Assembly: GCA_021769885.1 (NCBI GenBank)
Contig: JAETSA010000009.1
Coordinates: 1 to 64,000 of the forward strand
From: Bacillota bacterium
GTDB taxonomy: Bacteria; Bacillota; Clostridia; Oscillospirales; Acutalibacteraceae
Length of the DNA stretch: 64,000 bases
Direction: 5' to 3'
The position numbers and the translations under genes were made by a program. Every line of letters begins with the position of its first letter. Position 1 is the stretch's first letter. The notes beneath the pieces are model-generated. The model searched no databases. It was not told the origin of the DNA and saw only the letters and a program-made list of their open reading frames with translations. Below are positions 1-7,659 of the stretch, in pieces.

Positions 1-15
1 GTGACGGAGGGAGAG

Positions 16-40
16 AAAAGCTTGATAAACTAAGCTTTTT
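16..40 (+). terminator. Intrinsic terminator of a gene left of the window
   Basis: Arms AAAAGCTT and AAGCTTTT (8 bp) enclose an 8-base loop and end in a T run. No gene in the window precedes it, so it probably closes a transcript entering from the left. Confidence 0.6.
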
Positions 41-43
41 AAC

Positions 44-90
44 TACCCCTCAGTCGCGCTACGCGCGACAGCTCCCCTGACAAGGGGAGC
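44..90. repeat. Type C palindromic repeat, copy 1
   Basis: Two stacked hairpins, one with arms GTCGCGC/GCGCGAC and one with arms GCTCCCCT/AGGGGAGC. The same architecture with different but complementary arms recurs at 25166-25217, 52772-52822, 52964-53003 and 56729-56785. It is intergenic and non-coding. Confidence 0.6.
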
Positions 91-114
91 AAAATCCACT
101 TTTTCGACACGCTG

Positions 115-140
115 AGGCTTCCGACGAAAATCGGAAGCCT
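115..140 (+). terminator. Hairpin with U-rich tail
   Basis: A perfect 10-bp stem (AGGCTTCCGA/TCGGAAGCCT) with a 6-base loop is followed by GTTTTGTTTTG, as in an intrinsic terminator. It lies between the type C repeat and the uppP promoter. Confidence 0.5.
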
Positions 141-210
141 GTTTTGTTTTGCACGGCGGAATAAAAAATGCAAAAAATTTGCAATTTCGGTTCCCTTTCC
201 GCGTAAACTT

Positions 211-219
211 TGTTATACT
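211..219 (+). promoter_or_regulatory. Extended -10 promoter of uppP
   Basis: TGTTATACT is an extended -10 element (TGn plus TATACT); no good -35 is visible. The predicted leader begins near AAGCTGA at 226, which resembles the outer end of the MITE-like element at 17923-18198. The leader also carries a GCCGAA...TTCGGC hairpin before the GGAGG ribosome site. Confidence 0.45.
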
Positions 220-296
220 TATTTTAAGCTGAAGAGAGCCGAACACACATTCGGCATTTTGCGGCGAAGAAAGGCTTTCCTTGGAGGATACGGAGT

Positions 297-1130
297 ATGC
301 TTGAAATTTTAAAAGCAATCATCTTAGGCATTGTAGAGGGCATCACGGAATGGCTGCCCATCAGCAGTACGGGGCATATGATTTTGGTAGACGAATTTCT
401 GCACCTGAATGTCGAACCCGAATTCAAAAGTATGTTTTTGGTCGTCATTCAGCTCGGTGCGATTTTGGCGGTTGTCCTGCTGTTTTGGAAAAAGCTGTGG
501 CCGTTCGGTATACAGGACAAGAAATTACTCATTAAAAAGCCCATTTTTACAATGTGGTTCAAGGTCGTTGTTTCCTGCGTGCCTGCGGCAATCGTAGGGC
601 TTTTGTTTGACGACAAGTTAGAGGAACTGTTCTACAACTGGCAGACGGTTTCTGTTATGCTGATTCTTGTCGGTATTTGCTTTATTGTGATTGAAAACAT
701 CAACAAAAAGAAAACGCCGAAAATCCATTCGATTGCGGAAATCACCTACCCCGTGGCGTTTTATATCGGACTTTTCCAGCTGATTGCCGCCGTGTTCCCC
801 GGCACCTCGCGTTCGGGTGCAACCATTCTCGGCGCACTGCTGTTGGGCGTTTCGCGCACCGTTGCGGCGGAGTACACCTTCTTCCTCGCCGTACCCGTGA
901 TGTTCGGCGCGAGTGCACTGAAGCTCGTGAAATACGGTTTGGATTACAGCGGTATGGAAATCGCGATTCTTGCGGTCGGTATGGTCGTGGCATTCGCGGT
1001 GTCGGTCGTGATTATCAAATTCCTGATGAATTACATCAAAAAACACGATTTCAAGGTATTCGGCTGGTACAGAATTGTTTTGGGCGCGGTCGTCATTGCC
1101 TATTTCGCGATTCGCGCGGCGATGGCGTAA
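297..1130 (+). CDS. uppP: Undecaprenyl-diphosphatase UppP (BacA)
   Basis: Integral membrane phosphatase that removes one phosphate from undecaprenyl diphosphate, recycling the lipid carrier for peptidoglycan and teichoic acid synthesis; high levels give bacitracin resistance. The 277 residues match the family length. Both signature motifs are present: GIVEGITEWLP followed by SSTGH near residues 11-27, carrying the catalytic Glu and His, and PGTSRSG near residue 166, carrying the catalytic Arg. About seven to eight hydrophobic segments follow the known fold. The ATG sits after GGAGG with good spacing. It probably leads the transcript continuing to 5047. No oddities seen. Confidence 0.95.
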   Translation: MLEILKAIILGIVEGITEWLPISSTGHMILVDEFLHLNVEPEFKSMFLVVIQLGAILAVVLLFWKKLWPFGIQDKKLLIKKPIFTMWFKVVVSCVPAAIVGLLFDDKLEELFYNWQTVSVMLILVGICFIVIENINKKKTPKIHSIAEITYPVAFYIGLFQLIAAVFPGTSRSGATILGALLLGVSRTVAAEYTFFLAVPVMFGASALKLVKYGLDYSGMEIAILAVGMVVAFAVSVVIIKFLMNYIKKHDFKVFGWYRIVLGAVVIAYFAIRAAMA

Positions 1131-1158
1131 AAGCCCATTTTTTTGGGGGGACGTGAAA

Positions 1159-2013
1159 ATGAAATACTTCAAATTCTTTTTAAAGCACACTACGCTGTAT
1201 TATGTGCTTTGGACGGTTCTGCTGATTGTGCTAAGCTGTCTGCCGATTTTTCTGTTTCCGCCGTCCGATGCGCTGCGAAAGGTGTTTTCCTATGTGATTC
1301 TGTGCATCGGCCTGTGCGCAATGCAGCTGCCGATTGCCAGGCAATTACAGCAAATGAATCAATCGCTGACAGAGCAAAACAATCCGATTCTGTATTTACA
1401 GCAAACAGATTTTTTGTTCAGTGGTATGGATTTGCCCGCCGTGCTCGGGCGTGCGGGCGCAGGCGGAACATATTGCCGTGTACTGATGCTCAATCGCGTA
1501 AAAGCCTTTTGCGACCTGCATCAGTTTGAAGATGCGCTCTCTGTTTTTCGGTTTTTGCAAAACAACGCAAAGCATATGATGCCTATGCATATGGCAGTTA
1601 TTTATCATAATTTGGCGTTTATCTATACACAATATAACGATTTTTCTTTGGCGGAATATTATTTTGAACAGGAGCGTGCGGCGTGGCAGACCGTGAATCC
1701 CATCTCAAAGCAAAGAAAAATCCGGGTGCAGATGTTGCTGGCGGACACGGAAGCCAATTTGGCGAGCAGACAAGGGGATTTTGCCCGCGCAGAACCGCTG
1801 TATCGGCAGGTTGAGGCACAAATGCAAGGTCAAAAGCGTTTACAACCCGCGCAAAAAGCAGGAATCGCTTATGAGATTGGGGAAATGTACTTCCGTATGG
1901 GCAATTTCCCGGAGGCTTTGCCGCGTTTGCAGTTCGCCGCGCAGTACGGCGGGATGACCTATTGCCGTGCAGAGGCAGAACGGTTGCTTTCACAAATACA
2001 AATGGGGCGATGA
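1159..2013 (+). CDS. Membrane-anchored TPR-like protein, copy 1
   Basis: Unknown function. The ATG at 1159 follows a G-rich ribosome site (GGGGGG, 8 bases upstream) and gives 284 residues; the longer in-frame reading overlaps uppP and lacks a ribosome site. Two hydrophobic segments near residues 14-34 and 43-62 form a hairpin in the membrane. The rest is a run of amphipathic helices with TPR character (for example HNLAFIYTQYNDFSLAEYYF and YEIGEMYFRMGNFPEALPRL), probably cytoplasmic. It shares size, topology and helical repeats with the next gene (2291-3172), so the two look like diverged tandem duplicates. A scaffolding or partner-binding role is inference only. Confidence 0.75.
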   Translation: MKYFKFFLKHTTLYYVLWTVLLIVLSCLPIFLFPPSDALRKVFSYVILCIGLCAMQLPIARQLQQMNQSLTEQNNPILYLQQTDFLFSGMDLPAVLGRAGAGGTYCRVLMLNRVKAFCDLHQFEDALSVFRFLQNNAKHMMPMHMAVIYHNLAFIYTQYNDFSLAEYYFEQERAAWQTVNPISKQRKIRVQMLLADTEANLASRQGDFARAEPLYRQVEAQMQGQKRLQPAQKAGIAYEIGEMYFRMGNFPEALPRLQFAAQYGGMTYCRAEAERLLSQIQMGR

Positions 2014-2017
2014 GTTT

Positions 2018-2275
2018 GTAGGGGGAAGCCCCACGGAACGACACAGAGGTCGTTCCCTACGCCTGTAGGGGCGGCGTGCAATCCCGTAGGGGCGAACTGC
2101 GTTCGCCCGCAGAATTTTACTGAAACTTTGCGGGGCGCCGAGGTCGTCGCCCCCTACTCAACTTTGTAGGGGCGATTCACGAATCGCCCGAGCACGGTTG
2201 GATTTTGCCAAAACCAATGGCGATACACGACACGTAGGGGGGGCGTGCACTGCGCCTCTGTTTTCCGGATTTCGA
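2018..2275. repeat. Hairpin-word repeat array 1
   Basis: Gap between the two TPR genes. It holds several short palindromes on the minus reading: GGAACGAC.../GTCGTTCC, GGGGCGAAC/GTTCGCCC, GGGGCG...CGCCCC and GGGGCGATTC/GAATCGCCC, joined by linkers ending near GAGCACGGTTGGATTTTG. The same words recur in all other arrays of the window. No gene is supported here. Confidence 0.7.
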
Positions 2276-2290
2276 AGGAGAAAGAATACA

Positions 2291-3172
2291 ATGTATTCAC
2301 AAAATGAAGCAAAATTCAAGCGTTACAAATGGGTTTTACAGCATCCGATTTGGGATCGGGTTCTTCTGTGTCTGCTGCTCGCGGCCTATTTTATATTCGG
2401 GGTCGTTCCGCTTACACTCGGCTACACCATTCACAAAACCGCTCTGAATATTTGTGTATTTGTGCCCATCGCACTTATATTCGCAGGGGAGTTTTTCCTC
2501 GAATGGCAGGTGAATAAGGTCTTAAAGCAGTTGGATTTGCAGGAAACCCCTGTGCGGGAGCGTCTGCAAATTTACGAAACACTCTATGCGGACATCGACT
2601 TTTCCAAACGGCGTTATGCTGACGCATACTGCAATTATGTACTTGCTGTTGCACCGCTGTATATGTTCATCGGCGAATTTGACCGCGCAATCGAGCTGTA
2701 TCAAAATCTACTGTCCGCAAAGTATAAAAAGGCGGTTCCGAAAGGTATGCGCCCCGTGATTTTAGGCGATTTGGCAGATTGCTTCGCGGAAAAAGGCGAT
2801 GCGGATGCCGCACGCAATACGATGCGCGAGATTGACGAAGCGATACACAAGGTCATTCGGCATAACCGAAAAAAGCAGAAGCTTATTGAAGAAAATATGA
2901 ATGCATGCACACGTGCAAAATTAGAACTCCGAAACGGCAATCCCGCACCGATGGCGGCGATTTTGAAAGAACAGGCGCAGACAGAAACTGCAAACGACCC
3001 GTTCAAGCGCATCGTGATAGAACGGTTACGCGGATGGGTGGCGTATCTGTCGGGTGACTATTCGGAAGCAAAGCGCGCATATGCATACGTATCCGAACAC
3101 GGCAAAGGTACATTTTACGAACAGGAAGCCAAATATTATTTAGATAAAATAAGGGAACAAAATGCAAACTGA
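2291..3172 (+). CDS. Membrane-anchored TPR-like protein, copy 2
   Basis: Unknown function; 293 residues from the ATG at 2291, which follows AAGGAG with standard spacing. The longer in-frame reading runs back into the repeat array and is rejected. Two membrane segments near residues 20-42 and 52-72 are followed by TPR-like helices (YNYVLAVAPLY, FDRAIELYQNLL, GDLADCFAEKGDADAARNTM, YLSGDYSEAKRAYAYV). Topology and length mirror the gene at 1159-2013, suggesting duplication. Its last bases overlap the start of sua5 by 11 bases, so the two are probably translationally coupled. Confidence 0.8.
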   Translation: MYSQNEAKFKRYKWVLQHPIWDRVLLCLLLAAYFIFGVVPLTLGYTIHKTALNICVFVPIALIFAGEFFLEWQVNKVLKQLDLQETPVRERLQIYETLYADIDFSKRRYADAYCNYVLAVAPLYMFIGEFDRAIELYQNLLSAKYKKAVPKGMRPVILGDLADCFAEKGDADAARNTMREIDEAIHKVIRHNRKKQKLIEENMNACTRAKLELRNGNPAPMAAILKEQAQTETANDPFKRIVIERLRGWVAYLSGDYSEAKRAYAYVSEHGKGTFYEQEAKYYLDKIREQNAN

Positions 3173-4208
3173 AATTCTGCCCGCGTTTTCGGGCAACAAT
3201 GAACTGAATACGGAATCTATCGACCGCGCGGCGGCGCTTTTGCGTGCGGGCGAGGTGGTTGGGATTCCGACCGAAACGGTGTACGGATTGGCAGCGAACG
3301 CCTTTGACGCAACGGCGGTCGCAAAAATTTTCAAAGCCAAGGGCAGACCGCAGGACAATCCGCTGATTGTGCACATCTCCGCCTTCGAAGAAATTCGGGA
3401 GTTGGTATCCGCTGTACCCGAGGCGGCAAAAAAATTGGCAGACGCATTTTGGCCGGGGCCGCTGACGATGATATTACCCAAAAGCGACAAAATCCCTGAT
3501 GCGGTGTCGGCGGGATTGCCGTCCGTCGCCGTTCGGATGCCGTCGCATCCTGTGGCGCGGGCGGTGATTCGAAAAGCGGGCGTGCCGCTTGCCGCGCCGA
3601 GTGCAAATCTTTCGGGCAGTCCCAGCCCTACAAACGCAAAATATGTATATGACGATATGCAAGGGCGCATTCCGCTGATTTTGGACGGCGGAAGCTGCCG
3701 AGTCGGCGTGGAATCCACCGTCATTACGCTGTGCACCGAAGTGCCGCGCGTCCTGCGCCCGGGAGGGGTAACCGTGGAACAGCTTCGCGCCGTTTTGGGC
3801 GAAGTCGAGGTGGACGACGCGGTTTTGCATCAGCTGAAAGCGGGCGAAAAGGCCGCCTCCCCCGGGATGAAATACAAGCATTATGCCCCGCGTGCCGACA
3901 TTACGATTGTGCGCGGCACATTGGCGCAATTCCGCAGTTTTGTTGCGAAAAAAGCGCAAGATGCATTTGTGCTGTGCTTTGCAGGCGAGGAAGTATATTT
4001 CCCGCACACGGTAACCTACGGTGCGGCGGAAAACGACAGCGAACAAGCGAACCGTCTGTTCGACGCGCTTCGGGAATTAGACGAGCAAGGGGCAAAAACC
4101 GTCTATGCGCGCTGTCCGTCGCTCGACGGCGTAGGCTTGGCGGTGTATAACCGCCTTATCCGCGCGGCAGGCTTCCATTTAATCGATTTGACAGAGGATA
4201 GACTATGA
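3162..4208 (+). CDS. sua5: L-threonylcarbamoyladenylate synthase (Sua5 type)
   Basis: Uses threonine, bicarbonate and ATP to make threonylcarbamoyl-AMP, the precursor of t6A at position 37 of ANN-decoding tRNAs; TsaB/D/E act afterwards. The 348 residues are the long Sua5 form. An N-terminal YrdC domain occupies about residues 15-205, with the KGRPxxxPL motif near 60-70 and TETVYGLAANAF near 38. A smaller C-terminal Sua5 domain (about 235-345) follows the linker containing ASPGMKYKHYAP. The ATG overlaps the upstream TPR gene by 11 bases and its stop overlaps the nfo start (ATGA), so this is a tightly packed operon. Confidence 0.95.
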   Translation: MQTEILPAFSGNNELNTESIDRAAALLRAGEVVGIPTETVYGLAANAFDATAVAKIFKAKGRPQDNPLIVHISAFEEIRELVSAVPEAAKKLADAFWPGPLTMILPKSDKIPDAVSAGLPSVAVRMPSHPVARAVIRKAGVPLAAPSANLSGSPSPTNAKYVYDDMQGRIPLILDGGSCRVGVESTVITLCTEVPRVLRPGGVTVEQLRAVLGEVEVDDAVLHQLKAGEKAASPGMKYKHYAPRADITIVRGTLAQFRSFVAKKAQDAFVLCFAGEEVYFPHTVTYGAAENDSEQANRLFDALRELDEQGAKTVYARCPSLDGVGLAVYNRLIRAAGFHLIDLTEDRL

Positions 4209-5047
4209 ACGAAAAGCTATTTTTAGGCGCGCACCTATCCTGTGCCAAAGGCTTTCACAAAATGGGCGAGGAAGCACTTGCGGCGCAGATGAACACGATG
4301 CAGTTTTTTCTGCGCAATCCGCGGGGTGCCGCGGCAAAAGCACTTGACCCCGAGGATATGTCGGCGTTTTACGCGCTTCTCAGGGACAACGGCTTTGCGC
4401 CTGTAATTGCACACGCACCGTATACGCTCAACCCCTGTTCGCCCGACGAACGCATTCGCGCGCTTGCCGAAGAGATGTTTGCGGACGATTTGCAGAGAAT
4501 GGAGCATATCCCTAACAATCTCTATAATTTCCATCCCGGTTCACGGCTGAAACAGCCGCTCGAAACGGCGGTCACGGAGATTTCCGATATGCTGAACCGT
4601 CTGATTACGCCTGAACTGCACACAACCATTCTGCTGGAAACGATGTCGGGCAAGGGCAGTGAGGTCGGGCGCGATTTTCACGAGCTGCGCGCGATTTTAG
4701 ACCGTGTGAAAATGCCCGAAAAGGTCGGCGTGTGTCTCGACACCTGCCACGTATGGGATGCGGGCTACGATATACAAAACGATTTGGACGGCGTTCTGAC
4801 GGAATTTGACCATGTTATCGGACTGGATAGGCTTAAAGCCATCCATTTAAACGACAGCTTGAACCCCAGCGGCAGTCACAAGGACAGACACGCTTTGATT
4901 GGACAGGGCGAAATCGGCTTTGATGCGCTTTCGCGCGTCGTCATCCACCCCGCGCTTCGCGGATTGCCGTTTACGTTGGAAACCCCGACCGACACCGCGG
5001 GGCACGCGCAGGAAATCGCCGCCCTGCGAAAATCCGCCGACGCATAA
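4205..5047 (+). CDS. nfo: Deoxyribonuclease IV / AP endonuclease (Nfo)
   Basis: Metal-dependent endonuclease that cuts 5' of abasic sites in base excision repair. The 280 residues match the family. A TIM-barrel order of metal ligands is visible: IAHAPY (His near 75), NFHPGS (His near 115), LLETMSG (Glu), CLDTCHVWDAGYD (Asp/His), IHLNDS (Asp), HKDRH, and the closing LETPTD (Glu). The ATGA overlap with sua5 gives translational coupling. A strong terminator follows at 5073. It is the last gene of the uppP-nfo run. Confidence 0.95.
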   Translation: MNEKLFLGAHLSCAKGFHKMGEEALAAQMNTMQFFLRNPRGAAAKALDPEDMSAFYALLRDNGFAPVIAHAPYTLNPCSPDERIRALAEEMFADDLQRMEHIPNNLYNFHPGSRLKQPLETAVTEISDMLNRLITPELHTTILLETMSGKGSEVGRDFHELRAILDRVKMPEKVGVCLDTCHVWDAGYDIQNDLDGVLTEFDHVIGLDRLKAIHLNDSLNPSGSHKDRHALIGQGEIGFDALSRVVIHPALRGLPFTLETPTDTAGHAQEIAALRKSADA

Positions 5048-5072
5048 GCGGTTCGCAATATAAAGATAAAAG

Positions 5073-5106
5073 AAAAAGGAGCACACGAAAAATGTGTTCC
5101 TTTTTT
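5073..5106 (+). terminator. Terminator of the uppP-nfo operon
   Basis: A stem of about 13 bp (AAAAAGGAGCACA with TGTGTTCCTTTTT, one G-U pair) with a 7-base loop ends in a T run. Confidence 0.85.
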
Positions 5107-5111
5107 GTTTC

Positions 5112-5800
5112 GTAGGGAACGACCTTAGTGTCGTTCCGCAGGATTTCATCTGATTTTAACGGGTGCGCAATGCACGCCCCTACGGGGTGGTGCATCATCG
5201 TTGGGGTTGTGTGAAATCTAACCTTGCTCGGGCGGGCGTGGAAACCCGCCCCTACAGTTGATGCGATGCGAATTGGATTTACGCGTAGGGACGGACATCC
5301 TTGTCCGTCCGCGGGCGAACACAGTTCGCCCCTACGGGGTTGCGTTTCGCTGTTCGGTTTGTGCAATTTCGAGCCGTGCTCGGGGCGCCGAGTCGTCGCC
5401 CCCCTACGGGTTGCGGTTCACCGTTTCGTTTGCGCAAATTTGCAACCGCGCTCGGGCGATTCGTGAATCGCCCCTACACGATTGGTGCGTTGTTATGCAC
5501 ACTGTAAGGACAGCCCTTGCGGCTGTCCGTTTCGGGCGAACGCAGTTCGCCCCTACGGGGTTGCGTTTCGCCGTTAGGTTTTTGCAGAATCCGACTGTGC
5601 TCGGGCGGATGAGGGCATCCGCCCCTACGGGGTTGCGTTTCGCCGTTGGGATTGTGCGAAATCCAACCGTGCTCGGGTGCTTCGTGAAGCGCCCCTACGA
5701 ATTGTGTATCACCGTTAGGTTTGTGCAATTTCGAGCCGTGCTCGGGGCGCCGAGTCGTCGCCCCCTACGGATTGCGGTTCACCGTTTCGTTTGCAAATAC
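5112..5800. repeat. Hairpin-word repeat array 2 (largest uniform array)
   Basis: About 690 bases without a gene. Units of roughly 80 bases alternate a short palindrome with a linker resembling GGTTGCGTTTCGCCGTT, then a stretch ending in CGTGCTC. In order the palindromes include GGGAACGA/TCGTTCC, GGGCGGG/CCCGCCC, GGGACGGAC/GTCCGTCC, GGGCGAAC/GTTCGCCC, GGGGCG/CGCCCC, GGGCGATTC/GAATCGCCC, GGACAGCC/GGCTGTCC, GGGCGGATG/CATCCGCCC and GGGTGCTTC/GAAGCGCCC. Most words appear again elsewhere. Long open frames cross the array but are by-products of its repeat length, not genes. Confidence 0.8.
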
Positions 5801-5804
5801 TTTT

Positions 5805-6653
5805 TTATTTTTTCATCTGCTTTGCCGCGGTGACGGTGTTTTTCAAGAGGGTGGCGATGGTCATCGGGCCGACGCCGCCGGGGACGGGGGTGATGTACGA
5901 TGCTTTCGGCTCGACGGCGGCAAAATCCACGTCACCGCAAAGCTTGCCGTTTTCGTCGCGGTCCATACCGACATCGACGACAACTGCGCCGTCTTTGACC
6001 ATATCGGCTTTGACGAAATGCGGAATGCCGACTGCCGCAACCAAAATGTCCGCGCGTCGGGTAACCTCTGCGAGATTTTGGGTCTTGGAATGGCAAATGG
6101 TGACCGTGCCGTTTTGCTGAAGCAGCAGCATCGCCATCGGCTTACCGACGATGTTACTGCGCCCAATCACCACGCACTCCTTGCCCGCAATCGGGATGTT
6201 GTAATATTTGAGCATTTCCATAATCCCCGCAGGGGTGCAGGGCAGAAAGCTGTAATCGCCAATCATAATATGCCCAACATTGCCGACACTGAATGCGTCC
6301 ACATCTTTTTCGGGCGCGATTGCCGCAATTACTGCTTTCTCGTCCAAGCCCTCGGGCAGGGGCAGCTGACAGAGAATACCGTGGATGCTGTCCTTATGAT
6401 TCAATTCGTCAATGAGCGCGAGCAGTTCCTCCATCGTCGTGCTTGCGGGGAGCGCGTATTCTTCGGAATGAATACCCGCTTCGGCGCAGGCTTTCTTTTT
6501 GTTGTTGACATAGGTACGCGACGCGGGATTGTCGCCGACAATAATGACCGCGAGTCCTACCTGCAAGCCGTTTTCGCGCAGGACTTCGACCTCCGCGCGA
6601 ACCTCCTGTTTTACTGCGGCGGAAACCGCCTTACCGTCAAGAATCGTTGCCAT
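5805..6653 (-). CDS. folD: Bifunctional methylenetetrahydrofolate dehydrogenase/cyclohydrolase FolD
   Basis: Cytosolic enzyme interconverting 5,10-methylene-, methenyl- and 10-formyl-tetrahydrofolate for purine and formyl-Met synthesis. The ATG at 6653 gives 282 residues beginning MATILDGKAV and follows an AAAGGAG site; an upstream in-frame start adds ten basic residues and is less likely. Visible motifs are YVNNKKKACAEAGI (catalytic Lys), the QLPLPEGLDEKAV segment, VVIGRSNIVGKPMA (NADP fold) and PVPGGVGPMT near the end. The start lies inside the 3' end of lgt (17-base overlap), so it is co-transcribed with lgt and the M16 genes. Confidence 0.95.
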   Translation of the reverse strand: MATILDGKAVSAAVKQEVRAEVEVLRENGLQVGLAVIIVGDNPASRTYVNNKKKACAEAGIHSEEYALPASTTMEELLALIDELNHKDSIHGILCQLPLPEGLDEKAVIAAIAPEKDVDAFSVGNVGHIMIGDYSFLPCTPAGIMEMLKYYNIPIAGKECVVIGRSNIVGKPMAMLLLQQNGTVTICHSKTQNLAEVTRRADILVAAVGIPHFVKADMVKDGAVVVDVGMDRDENGKLCGDVDFAAVEPKASYITPVPGGVGPMTIATLLKNTVTAAKQMKK

Positions 6654-7656
6654 TCTCTTCCATCTCCTTTTGCTGTTTTGCAATCATTTTTTCTTTTGCA
6701 CGCTTGCCGAGCTTCGCCTTGTTTTTGGCGGATTCCGTCTTTTCGGGCGGGGTTTCCACCGGCGAATACGGCACAGGGTGCTTTTTCAGCTTCACCAATT
6801 TATAAATCAGAATCGCCAAACACGCGACGACCAAAATCGCCGAAAGCAGCTGCGATACGCGCAGGGTGGTCGAGCCTATGTAGAGGCTGTCCGTGCGGAA
6901 GCCCTCTACAATGGTGCGTTCCGCGCCGTACAAAATGCCGTAGCCCAAAATCAGCTGTCCGCTGAATTTATAAGCCTTTCGGCAGATGAGATACAGCACG
7001 AAAAAGCTTAAAATGCACCAAACGGATTCATATAAAAAGGTCGGGTGCACAGGCAGATTCGGGTCCATTGCAATGCCCTTTTCGGCGAAGGTCGCCTGTT
7101 CGCGCAGGATGTATTCCGCCGTTTTGGCACTCTGCATCCCCCACGGCAAATCGGTATTCGTCCCGAACGCCTCTTGATTTGCGTAGTTGCCCCAACGCCC
7201 GATGCCCTGCCCGATAAGGAAGCTCATCCCCGCCATATCGAGCAATTTGAGGAAGTCCAATCCGTTATGGCGGCAGGTGAAGTATGCGGCGATGATGCCG
7301 CCGATGAGTCCACCGTAGATGGCGAGCCCGCCGTGCCAGATTTGCAGTATTTCGGCGGGGTGCGCACTGTAATACTGCCACTCGAACGCGACATAGTAAA
7401 GGCGTGCGCCCAAGATGCCGCCGATCGTGCCGTAAAGCAGAACATCCAGCATTTTGTTGAGGTCGATTTTCCATTTATACGCCGTTCTGCCGCCGAACAG
7501 CACCGCCAAAAGGAAGCCGAACGCGATAATCACGCCGTAAAATTTAATCGAAACCTCGTGCCCGAACAGCGTAAACTCGCAAAAGGTGGAATAGACGTTG
7601 AACACGTGGTCAAGCCCCGTAAAGCGTACCGCTGTGTAATCTGTGAAAAAGCGCAT
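6637..7656 (-). CDS. lgt: Prolipoprotein diacylglyceryl transferase Lgt
   Basis: Membrane enzyme that transfers diacylglycerol from phosphatidylglycerol to the lipobox cysteine of preprolipoproteins, the first step of lipoprotein maturation. Substrates in this window would include the lipoproteins at 21378 and 31194. The family signature GRWGNYANQEAFG lies near residues 152-165, with the HGGLAIYGG motif before it and about seven membrane segments. At 339 residues it is longer than the usual 270-290 because of a C-terminal tail of about 50 Lys/Glu-rich residues, probably cytoplasmic. The gene lies 3 bases after the M16 peptidase gene. Confidence 0.95.
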   Translation of the reverse strand: MRFFTDYTAVRFTGLDHVFNVYSTFCEFTLFGHEVSIKFYGVIIAFGFLLAVLFGGRTAYKWKIDLNKMLDVLLYGTIGGILGARLYYVAFEWQYYSAHPAEILQIWHGGLAIYGGLIGGIIAAYFTCRHNGLDFLKLLDMAGMSFLIGQGIGRWGNYANQEAFGTNTDLPWGMQSAKTAEYILREQATFAEKGIAMDPNLPVHPTFLYESVWCILSFFVLYLICRKAYKFSGQLILGYGILYGAERTIVEGFRTDSLYIGSTTLRVSQLLSAILVVACLAILIYKLVKLKKHPVPYSPVETPPEKTESAKNKAKLGKRAKEKMIAKQQKEMEENGNDS

Positions 7657-7659
7657 CGC

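Noticed and set aside
5112-5800. CRISPR-like array
   Set aside because: Unit length is about 80 bases, the palindromic part varies and the linker is the conserved part, so there is no constant repeat with unique spacers, and no cas genes are present.
5224-5833. Long open frames through the repeat array (products rich in RPYGLRF, GRMRASAP, GRAWKPAPT and similar)
   Set aside because: They arise from word and linker lengths that avoid stops; the same peptides recur in other arrays, there are no ribosome sites, and the palindromes explain the sequence.
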